NCBI RefSeq assembly: GCF_037038585.1
Contig: NC_092560.1
Span: 56,270,049-56,334,048 of the forward strand
Length of the DNA stretch: 64,000 bases
DNA from: Patagioenas fasciata
Taxonomy: Eukaryota > Chordata > Aves > Columbiformes > Columbidae
Reading direction: 5' to 3'
The notes under the pieces were generated by a model, which was given only the letters and a program-made list of their open reading frames with translations, had not been told where the DNA came from and did not search any database. Of this stretch, positions 1 to 11,600 are shown piece by piece; positions within the stretch are counted from its first letter, which is position 1; each line of letters opens with the position of its first letter. The translations under genes were made by a program, and so were the position numbers.

Positions 1-2518
1 CTACTACAAGTAAGCTACATTTGGTAAGTGTTGATGGATAGGACTTCTTTAACAGAACTAATTCAAATCATAACTAGAACAAGTAATGACTGTACATCCC
101 CAAATTTCAAAAACAAAATTAATTCCGAAACAGATATAACAAACTGAAGAAATACATGCTGCGAAGACACATAAAAACTGGCAAATCTGTGCTAAAATCA
201 TGCCATTGTTAACTTCAGTTAGGTCAGTAGAAGTATTTCATAACTTGAATATTTTGTTTATGAGTGTAGTTAGTTGGTAGTTTTTTTTCTTGAGTAGGTG
301 TTAATTTGTGTAGATTCATATTTTATTTCTTATCAGTTGAGTAGAAGTATAGATCATACAATCTGATTTTGTGTAAAACAATTTTCTAAATTTTAGCCTT
401 ATTATCACTTAAAGTAAACATAATAGGTTTTTTGCCTCAATTATTTCTTCTCAGTATTCCTGTAGCTTCCTAGTATGTTTTAAATACTTATTGTAGCAAA
501 TAGCTACAGATATAGCTTCAACTATTGGAATATTATTCATGCAGCGTTCCTGACATCATAAATTAATTTTGTAATTACCAGTAAGAAACACTTCCCATGT
601 GACTATCTGGCTCATGTCTTTGAGTGCCTTGCAAAAATTTGCCTGTGTTCCAGGTTTGCAGGGCACAAACAATTCTGCTCTCAAAGCTGCTTGAAGCGGT
701 AGGCTTTTGGTAGAAAACCTTTAAGGCTGTTTCTGAACTGACTGAACTGGGACTGCTGAGGGTCCAGTAGTTCAAAACATTAGAGGAGATAATTGCCGAT
801 GATAGTCTGTCATTTACCCAGTGTTTCTTATCTAGAATTTAGGGCAACTATTACAAAAATCAAGAACTTGTCCCACTTACGGTTTCATAAGATCCACGCT
901 GTCCTGTGGCAAAAACTGCCATTTGAGAATAACTGAACAATATCTCCTTCTAGATAATATATAACCGATGCTGTGTGTAAGGTAGTCTCTTCTACTCAAA
1001 ACCCGTCTAGGAAGAATGAATGGTAGTGACCTTACTATCCATAGAATTAATTCTGCGTTTTTCTTTGGTAGAAGAGATTAGGATGTTCTGAGTAATGGGG
1101 GAAACTACTGCATATAGAGTGAACTGAGAATAACATATATCCCCAAAACCTGATGGCAGACTGAATGGCATGTGACCCCTACTAAGCCTATGTGGATCAA
1201 AGGTGATTTCTTCAGAGCTACCGAAGAGTTTTTCCATTCATTCCTCAGCCCTCTGGATAATGGCAGAACTGATTGCTCCAGTGCAGTGCTGAACAGCTGA
1301 ACACGGTCCAGTGTTGCAAACTTACATGCATTGTACCAGGATGATTAGTTCCTTGTGCTCAGATTTTTATGCACAGTGCATACAGATGCCTTTGCAGGAG
1401 CAAGTTCACAGTGAGTCAGGCTTGATTTCCTGGTGCTGCAGGTACTGAAGATTTTTAGCTTGATCCCAATGCAGGATAAGTGCACAAAACAGTTATTTTT
1501 TAGCACCATGGCAAACTAACAGGCTGCTCCAGCATATGCTTCAGAGATGAACGATGCAGGAATTACTAAACTAAGCTCAGTAGTTGCTCAGTACCTCTCA
1601 CTTGGCATTGTCAGTGCTGGCTCATGTGCCTTCTAGCAACTCAGGCAGGGAGGTTTATTAGCTTTAGGTATAGTGCCAGATCTATACAGAAGATCTGCAT
1701 CTGTGTCTACACAATTATACCCCTGCAATAGTTATGGTTTGGAAGCCAGGACACTTGACAAAACAGTGCAAAGATAAGAGCTGAAGTGAAGAAATCTTGT
1801 GAGCACTTCACTAGCTGCAGCTGGAGCCACATATACTGCGTCTGGCTGGGATGGAGTTAATTTTCTTCAAAGTAGCTTGTATGGTAGTATGTTTTGAATT
1901 TGTGATTAGTCTTCATAACACACTGATGTATTAGCTGTTGCTGAACAGAATTTGCATAGTGTCAGGCCATTTTCCATTCCTCTCTCTGCCCTTGTGACAA
2001 GTAGGCTGGAGTTCCACAAGAAGCTCTGAGGGAACACAGCTGGGACACGTGACCTGAATTGACCAAATGAATATTGGTATTCCATACCATACAATATCGT
2101 GTGCAGCAATAAAATTGGGGGCTGGGGGATTTTTTTGACCTGTATATGTGATTGTATTGTTCAGTGGATACATTTCTAAGACAGTGTGATTCCACAAGCG
2201 TGAATGGTTTGTAGTGTTAGGCTCTCACTTTAAACATTAGATCTTTAAACATTAGAATTTAAACATTGCAAAAGCCTTTAGTGCCTTTTATGCCACAGAT
2301 TGAGTGTCTTAACCCACAGCTTCTTGAAATGACAGCTCTTCACAGTAATTGTTGATTGATTGAGAGTTGAGATACCAATACACCTAGTTCTTCTTGAAAA
2401 CTTCATTACAAATTAAAAGAAAAAGTGTTTAAACTCTGTTTTTGACTTGTTGAGTATCAAGACAATTATAAGAAGATCATAAAGATGCTAACCACTGGAA
2501 TCTTTCCCTTGATTTCAG
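1..2518 (+). other. ERCC8: ERCC8 intron 3 (3' portion)
   Basis: Non-coding sequence before the first visible exon, ending in a pyrimidine tract and AG at 2517-2518. It holds one LTR-like repeat (about 1838-2140). I see nothing else recognisable; the short open frames here have no protein-like character. Confidence 0.85.
1838..2140 (+). mobile_element. Avian endogenous-retrovirus solo LTR-like fragment, sense to ERCC8
   Basis: From memory of avian genomes, this stretch resembles a common bird ERV LTR: a 5' part around 1846-1862 (ctgggatggagttaatt), a promoter-like block at 2049-2101 and an AATAAA at 2108-2113 just before a G-rich end. No internal retroviral genes flank it, so it is a solo or partial LTR. 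Ends are approximate and no target duplication was identified. It lies in ERCC8 intron 3 in the sense orientation, so its poly(A) signal could in principle act on the host transcript. Confidence 0.6.
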
Positions 2519-2642
2519 GAGCCATCCTGATGTACATAGATTTAGTGTGGAGACAGTCCAGTGGTATCCTCATGACACTGGCATGTTTACTTCGAGCTCA
2601 TTTGATAAAACCTTGAAAATATGGGACACACAAACTTTACAA
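2519..2642 (+). CDS. ERCC8: ERCC8 exon 4 (WD repeat 2)
   Basis: 124 bp, the same size as human exon 4. Acceptor AG is at 2517-2518 and donor GT at 2643-2644. The first base completes a codon; then about residues 93-133 are read, including the CSA signature [12 protein letters not shown] and the blade-closing IWDTQTLQ. The leading SHPDVHRFS matches the human DHPDVHRYS region. Confidence 0.96.
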
Positions 2643-5600
2643 GTAAGAGAGAACTTCTACAGCTTGCAGGCTTTTTTGTATATGTATTATTCATTCCACA
2701 TTTGCAGTTCACCCAGAGCTCAACAGGACCAAGCATCCAGAAGGATGAAGAACAACTGATGGCTAGAACTGAGGATGCAGAAGAGGGTGCCGTGGTTCTG
2801 GCATTTATGTATACCTTGGTTTGTACCTGTCTGTTTCTGAAGTTGTGAATATCTAAACTGTATGAGAGCTTGAAACCCTTGGGACAATTCCTTTGTGCTT
2901 TTGCGGTGAACAAAAATAGAGCTGTTTGAATTTATGCTGTGTAAACTTGTCTACGAAGGAGTGGTCTGAAGTTTGTTCCTCGGTATTGTTGTCTGTAATG
3001 GTAGTGTACAGGAGGGCTAATATTTCCAAATTACAACATTCTTGTTTGCTGTTTTTTCTTGGTGGCTTTTCAAATTTTTTATAATTTGTAAATAATTTCC
3101 ATTCATGCTTCTGATTAGCCAGTTTTCTTGGTCTTTCTTTTGTGTTATCTTTGAGCTCTGGCATAATTTTTCTAGTGTTGGAAGCAGACATTTAGTTTGT
3201 GATGTTTGTGTGATCTGGTTTCTAAGCAGGAGAGTTATTGTTAATATGCAAATAGTAATATTTGTATTAGTCTCGTTTGTAGTGATTACTTGAAAAATAC
3301 TTAATGATATCTACATTCTGACAACATACTTGGTGCTGTGATTTATTTTATCTTCTTATTGTCAGGCTGCAGATGTATTTCACTTTGAGGGAACAGTCTA
3401 TAGCCACCACATGTCTCCAGTTGCCACAAAGCATTGTTTAATAGCAGGTATGTATGTGTTTTTAAGAAATTGCAATGCATTTTAGAGTTATAGTAAAAGG
3501 CAAGTAATAATCAGTAGGAGATTTTTCCCTCACCTGTTTTAATTTTACATACTTTGATTCTTCATAAGGTAGAAACTCATTGGTATGACGGATTAGTCAG
3601 ACGATGTCAATAATAATATCACACTTGTTCTTCTGAAATAATGCATCAGTCAATTCTTCTTCTAGATAAAAATTCTTAGCTATAATTAGGTTATCTTTCG
3701 TTATATAAATTATCATTTGAAGGTTATTAGATCCAAACGTAGTAAATTGTGTAAATTGAGGGGAGGAAATGCGTGATACTTACATGTGAACAATTTAACT
3801 AGGTTTAGAAAAGAAAAATATTTCAAGAGATGTTTAAGTTTCTTAAGTACTGTCCTGTTTACCCCAGTTTCTAAATTTTGTTTGTTATATGGCAAATTTA
3901 CTTGGACTAAAAATGGAAATCTGTTAATAGAATGCATTGCTTTGACTAAATGAACTGTTATGCAGCTAACACTTCTATTTCTTTGTCATCGCCAAGATTT
4001 TTTTTGTTGTTATTCTCTCGAATGCTCGGGGGTTTTTTTAACTGTCTTTTGTTTCTCTTGTTACAGTTGGTACCAGAAGCCCCCAAGTACAGCTCTGTGA
4101 CTTGAAGTCTGGATCCTGTTCTCACATTCTGCAGGGTACTTTTTAGTCTGAAACATAAATGTTAAACAATAACTACTTTGAGTAAAACAAGTCCTGTAAA
4201 GAAACACTGTATACAATGTGTTCTTTGTAAGTATCCTGACTAATTTATTTATTGCCATTGTGGAAGTTACACAGTGGCAAAAGATTCCTCGGAGTGTTAG
4301 TCTAGTGCTATTGAATTGGAGAATACAAATATTAAGTAATGAACAGTTATTACAGATGTTTGAGCATTTTCATGACCTAATCAATAGTGATTTTATTACA
4401 TAGTACAGTGTAGATGTTTTTGTGTTCATGGAAATTGAATATGGGATGCTGCCTTTTTTAAAAAAAAAAAAAACAACAACTTTGGCTATTTTCAACAAAA
4501 TATTGTGTGGGTGTGCTTGCATGGATTTGTTTAGAAGTTTCTATATAACATGTGATGTACTACTTGCTGTAGAAGGGTGGTTTCTAGTCCTTTGCATTTA
4601 CCTAATTCAGTAAACACAGGCGTCTGTTGTTGCATAATAGATTACTTTTTGCATTTAATGAGAATTTGCCCATAATGTCTCTCTTTTTACTATTTACTTT
4701 TTGGAGTATGACTCTATATACATGTGCTTAAGCGAAGGCAATTACACAGTAAATCTTCAGACTTCAAACCAGCAGGGCAAGAGCCAGATCTGATCTAGAA
4801 ACTGTAGAGAAGAGTTAGCTGAGACATAGCAATGTAGAGATGCAGGTCGGTTTCTTCACTGGCCAGCTCAAGTCTAAAAGCAGCCTCTGTGCTTTCGTGA
4901 AATGCAGAGCTTAAGCCACTAAGTTCTTAAGCTACTAAGCTACAATGGGCATCTCAAACATTTTGAAAGGATTTGAAAAAAAACAAATGGAAAGTTCCTT
5001 CTGTGTGTGGGAACACTAGTGCTAATACAAAATTTAATAACAGTATTGAAACTCAGTACCTGTGGCTGTACTATTATATAATGTGTTTTGCATTGATAAA
5101 ACTATATTTGTTATCAGAAGGTATAGACATGTAGTATTCTATTTTACTTTCAGCTCACTGCAATTCCCTCAAGCAACCAGAAGAAAGACAGTTAACGTCT
5201 AGCCCAAAATAATACATTTTCACATAATTCAAATTCATATTACAGTTTAGATAAGTTTTGTGGATTGGTGGATCCTGTAGAATTAAGTCTTGCTTTTACT
5301 TTTAGTTTTTTACATCCGATGGTGCATATAAGTATTTTCCTAGAAAATCATATAAGTTTTTTCATAAAATTTTTAGGTCACAGGCAAGAAGTACTGGCAG
5401 TATCTTGGTCTCCACGTCACGAGTATGTTCTGGCAACAGCAAGGTAGAGATGTTGGTGGACAGTTATATGCACTAAAAATGTCTGATGGTTAAATTGAAT
5501 ACATTCATTATGCGTATTTTTTTACAATTCAAATGCACTTTTAAAGTTAATCTTCATAATTTACTTTAACCTCTTCGAAGATTTTTACATCTTGCCTCGA

Positions 5601-8600
5601 CAAACTAAACCTGGAAAGCTGTCCAAGTGATGCTTATTTTATAGGAAGATTGTACAGAATTTTGAAATAGCAGTTGCATTTAAAGGTATAGGAAAGTGAT
5701 ACAGCATTATAGAGATACTAATTTCTTACTCTTTATTAGTGTGCATGTTGCTGATCTGTTTTGTAACAAAGTAAAATACTTTTACCATGAAGTACCATCC
5801 TGGTTAATCATGCTTATTCATGCCAGAGAGTATAATTCTGGTAGCTTAGCTAACAGTAATAACTTTCCAAGCTACAGTGATTTGGTGAGTATGGATTGTA
5901 TTAATATGTTGATATTCTCAGGCCTCTTTTTTTTTTTTTTTTTTTTCCCTTCCTTCCAATCACCTTCAGTCTAAAAAATCCTCTTGGCTTTCCTATAACT
6001 TCTGCATATGTTAGCTTTTGATTATAATATGCTATTTCTCTTCTTAGTTTCATGGTTAGCAGATTTTTTCATTTGAATTGCAGAGAGGATTGTCCATTTC
6101 ATAAGTTGAGAGTGAAATTTGAGTAAGTTGATATCAGAATTGCATACCCTTGATTTCTGATACCAAGCTTCTGAAAGTCTCAGCATACTTGGGAAATTTT
6201 CAAACAGTGTGACTTGTTTTAGCAAATGAAAAATTGTTCCCTTGTTTTCTGTCAAAGAAGTAGCGGCAAATTTTATTAAATATTGACTTACCATGTCTCT
6301 GAAAACATTTTGCTTCAGAGTCATATAAGTATAAACATGTGTCTACTTATGTTGTCATATTGTCTTACAATAATTGGATGTCAAAACTGTTTCATATGGC
6401 TTCACTACTTAATTCAGTGCTATAAATGGATGAATAGCTGCTAATAACATAATTCAGTTTTGCCATCTGCTAAGACAAATATCTGCAAGAACTGGCAATA
6501 CTGAGATAATTAAGTGGTAGTGAGGAGAAACTGACTGGTACTGCTGAAAAGAGAATCTGGACTAATCTTGTGTATCAGGAGATGTGACTGTTTTCTAAGA
6601 CAACTGTATGTTTGCTTGTGTTCACTTCAGGGGAGGGAAAAATGTATTTTTTGGGTTTTGTGTGGCTTGTCTATGAAACATATTATTTCCAGTTTCTCTG
6701 TATGATACTTGGCTCTTCCATATTTTTGGCAGGAGATTGGAACGGTCAGAGAAGTAATATTTTCTGAGGGTTCTTCACGCACTTCAGTTTTAGGCATTAG
6801 AGAAGGTTATAAACTATTTTTTGCTCGTTAGAGCTGGCTAGAAAAGTTTAGCCAATAGAAACTGCATCATCAAAAATGGACAACTATAGGCTTTTATAAT
6901 AAGGAAGCTCTTTCTATGCCTTTGTTAAGAATATTTCAGTGAACTATTTGCAGCTTGTTGCTTACTTTATAGTCAGCTCAAACCTCATGATATCCCTGTT
7001 CACAGTCTTAGAATATTTGTTTGCACCAAAATAATGTGTTGTCAGCATACTCAGGTGAAGTACCACTTGGAAGTTAACAGAATCAATCTGTAGTGGAGGT
7101 GAGCACAGAAGAACGAATTAGTCATTAGTTTTGTCAGGTGCAGAATAGGTAAGGTGTCATCATTTAATGCAGGGTGACAATAAACTGTGGCAGATGCTCT
7201 CTGTTAACCCCCTCTTCCATCACCCCCAGTCCTCCCCACCAAGGAAAAGGCAATACGAGGAAAGGCGAGGCAAAGAGATAGAGAGACTTCGAAGCTGGAA
7301 AAAAGTTAAAAATGCTTTACTAATGGTACTAATAAAATAGAAAAAATAATACAAAATATACAAACCCAATCTTGAATTTCCTGGCACAGCTCAGTGATGC
7401 AGGGCAGGCACCTGGAACTCCTGGGCTGGACTCTGCAGCAAACCGAAACTAGATTCAGGGTCTGGAAACAGGTCTCAGGTTGCAGACACGACAGGCAGGG
7501 TCCCCTTCAGATGCCAGCCATGGTCGAAGAGGGAGAGAGACACTCGTGATCTCCCACTTCTATAGGGTGTATGATGTGTATGGGATGGAATACTTAGTTG
7601 GTCAATTTTGGTCACCTGTTCTGTTCGCCTCCTTCCAGATACGCCCCTCTTACTTACAGGACGTGCATTTTTATCAATAATTTGCGTACCATTGCTATGT
7701 TATCAGCTGCCGTCTGCAAAAACAAGCAGCCAAACTCAGAAAAGTGCTGTTACTTGGAAGAACTTAGCTGAAAGGAAAATTCACTAAAAGAGAATCTGGT
7801 CTTGTTTTTAACAAAACAAGGGCATAAGGGCATAAGGAATAACGGTTGGTTTTGCTTTGGTCAGTTGCTATATGTATACTATCTATATTTCTGATATTAA
7901 TGCACTGATCTAACTTGAGAACACACAGGAAAAAGCATGTAGTACTTCAGTTAGAAGACTGCTTTTCTAAGAAGCAGTTTGGGTATATATACCAGCTGTA
8001 GAACAAAGAGATACAGTTGCTTTTGTTTAGCTGGGGTGAAAAGTGATTTATTTTTGGGAGGTTTTTTTGTGGGTTTTGGTTTTGTTCTTGTTGGGGTTTT
8101 TTGTTTGTTTTCTTTTCCTTGAAAGGTCAGTTAAGTTGCTGGGAACTATCTAAATAGTGTAACTAAATATATCTACACTGGTGACTTAGTGCATGGGAAG
8201 TGATCTTTTCTATGAATTTACCTGCCATCTATACCTGAGAGTCTTGTGGTGCACACAGAAGTATACTACTGAAATGCTCAAATCAAGCTGCACATCAAGG
8301 TGCTATATAAAATGCGCTGCCTGTGATGTTGCCTTCTAAGCATGTGCAACAAATACCTAGTACCAACAGTCACCATTGCTTTTGTTGCTGGCAAAGGCTC
8401 AGTGTGAGTGAAGCATGAGCATGCAGCCTGGGAACCAGAATGAATGACAGCAGCCTGAATCTTGGTATTTCCCTCCTTGTGCCACCCCGATAATGTAGGC
8501 AAAGCCAGTGAGTTTCTACAGAAGAAGCAAGCTCTCCATGTTTCTGCCATAGCACTGTGTGGCAACTGAGCGTATAAACCTATCCAGCATACGTGTACGT

Positions 8601-11600
8601 AGCCAATTTGTGTACCAGTCATACTGTAGATCTGTGATAGCAAGAGCTTAAGTTCCCAGGCAACCATTAGACAATGCTGGACTCTGTAGCTACAGTTTAA
8701 TCAACAGAAGAACTAGCAAGTTTATTTCTAGTCTGTGTATGTATGTAAGAGTGTTATGTTGTAGTCAAAGAGGCAAGTGTATTTTATTGTAGACAAAGAT
8801 TCATTCTTTTGTGCCCGTAGTCTACCAGTTATATTTATTGATTAATGTAATTGAATGTCTGAAGTCTGTCTGAAAAATCTTTTCATGAAATTCTGTTGGC
8901 TTGAATGTGACTGCATGATGAGTAGTTTTGAATAGTGGCTGGACCAGGGTGAGTTCCTGAAAGGCTGGCTAAAGACAGTTATTGAACCAGGGTGCACACA
9001 GTTTCCCCAGTGTATGAAAATCTGTTTTTCTTAGTGCTGACAACAGAGTAAAATTATGGGATGTGAGGAGAGCATCTGGATGTCTGACTACACTTGATCA
9101 GCACAATGGAGAAAAGTCCAAAGCATCTTCTGAGGCAGGTAATACAGAATATAACTGTTGGTAATCTATACATAATCAAAAGCATTCTTATAGTTCATGA
9201 ATGTGTTGAATGCTATTAATAACATGAGCAAGGAGAGTAGCAATAATCCAGTTGTTACCAACTGCGTAACACAGGCCATTGAATTTATTCAGTTATTTCT
9301 GTTGTAGAGACAGTGTTTGTGATTTGGGATCTCATTTAGAGAAATCTCCTTGGCAACAACGTTGTATCTGTTCTAAATGTTTTCCCCAAAAAATGTAGAT
9401 TAGGCTTCATATAAGAAGCAATCACTTCATAAGCTATTCCAGTAGTTAACTACCCTCCTTCAAAAACAAAGACAACACAAACAAAATGCACAAAAGCGCA
9501 TTTGCTTACCTATTTAGATTAGTCATGCTTCCAATTCAAGCCTCTAGAATATTTTCACATACATGGTGCCATAAAATCAATTATATTGCTTTTTACTGCA
9601 TAAGGTCTACAATAGAGTATAAGTTTATGATTTTGTGTAATTTATCTTCCTCTGAGCTTAAATATATGTTTCACTACAGTCAAATGCATTAATGCTGCCT
9701 TGTATCGGTTGTTATTAGTGAAAACATTAACATTTTAATGTATCTCCAGGTCACATTTCCATACCAAAAAAAAAAAAAAAACCCCACAAAAAAAGAAGAC
9801 GACAACAACAACAGCAAACCAATAACTTAAAGGGAAGCTTCTGAACTTTAAATTATGGTTCATGAATTTTGGTCAACTCTGGACAAAAGATATTAAACTT
9901 TACTGGGTCAAAAATAATTGAACAGTCACTGCTCTGAAGTAGGAATATATAGTATTTGGAATTCAGTCACAAGTTATAAACCGTGTCTCATGGCTCTGAA
10001 CAAAAGGATTTGCATAGCATAAATCATAGCGATTGAAGCTACATGTCTGTCAGACTGACTTGTTACGTGCAACTTAAATTGCATGTAGAAAAATACATGC
10101 AAATCTCTCTAAAGACAAACTGATTTTCCAAAATGTACAGATGTGAAGTAGCAGTAAATATCTGTTTTAATCATAAAATCATAGAACAGTTTTGGTTGGA
10201 AGGGTCCTTCAAAGGACATCTAGTCCAATCCCCCTGCAATGAGCAGAAACATTTTCAACTACATCAGGTTGCTCAGAGCCCCATCCAGCCTGGCCCTGAA
10301 TGTCTCCAGGGATGGGGCATCTACCACCTCTCTGGGCAACCTGTGCCAGTGTTTCACCACCCTCATTGTAAGAAGTTTTTTCCTGATGTCTAGCCTGAAT
10401 CTCCCCTCTTTTAGTTTAAAACCATTTTACCTTGTCCTCTCGTAACAGGCCCTGCTACAAGGTCTGTCTCCATCTTTGTTATAGTCTCTTTTTAAGTACT
10501 GAAAGGCCAGAGCCTTCTCTTCTCCAGGCCGAACAGCCCAAACTTGCTCAGCCTGTCCTCACAGGACAGGTGTTTCAGACCTCTGATCATTTTTGTGGCC
10601 TCCTCTGGATCCTCTCCAACAGGTCCATGTCTTTCCTGTACTGAGGGCTCCGGAGCAGGACACAGAACTCCAGGTGGGGTCTCACCAGAGCGGAGTAGAA
10701 GGGCAGAATCACCTCTCTTGACCTGCTGGCCATGCTTCTTTTGATGCAGCCCAAGATACAACTGGCTTTCTGGGCTGCAAGCTCATATTGCCAGTTCATG
10801 TCCAGCTTTTGATTTACCAGTGCCCCCAAGTCCTTCTCCACAGGGCTGCTCTCAATCCCTTCATCCCCCAGCTTTTATTGATACTGGGGGTTGCCCCAGC
10901 CCAGGTGCAGGACCTTGCACTTGGCCTTTTTGAACCTGGTGAGGTTCGCATGGGCCCACTTCCTGAACTTGTCAATGTCCCTCTAGATGGCATCCCATCC
11001 CCAAGGTGCATCAGCTGCACCATTCCGTTTGGTGTCATTCATGAACTTGCTGAGGGTGCACTGGACCCCAGTGTCTGTATCATTGATGAATATAGTGCTG
11101 GTCACAATATGGACCCCTGAGGGACACCACTTGTTACCAGTGTCCATCCAGACATTGGGTCATTCACCACTACTCTCTGGTGCAACCATCCAGCCAGTTC
11201 CTCATCTGCTGAACAGTCCACCAGGCAAATCCATATCTCTCCAATTTAGAGAGAAGGATGTTGTTGGGGACTGTGTCAAAGGCTTTGTGGAGGTCCAGAT
11301 ACACAACATCCGTAGCCTTACCTTTGTTCACTGATTTAGTTGCTCCATCGTAGAAGGTCACTCTGTTGGTCAGGCAAGACTTGCCCTTGGTGAAGCCATG
11401 CTGGCTGTCTTGGAACACCTCCTGTCCTCCGTGTGCCTTAGCATAGCTTCTGGGATGATCTGTTCCATGATCTTTTCAGGCACAGAATCACAGAATGGTT
11501 AGTGTTGGCAGGGACCTCTGGAGATCATCTAGTCCAACCCACCTGCTGAAGCAGGTTCACCTACAGCAGATTGCAGAGGAATGTGTCCAGGTGTGTTTTA

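Noticed and set aside
7210-7680. Possible exon or host CpG-poor promoter in intron 7
   Set aside because: The architecture and sequence resemble an antisense retroviral LTR, and no ERCC8 exon is missing between exons 7 and 8.
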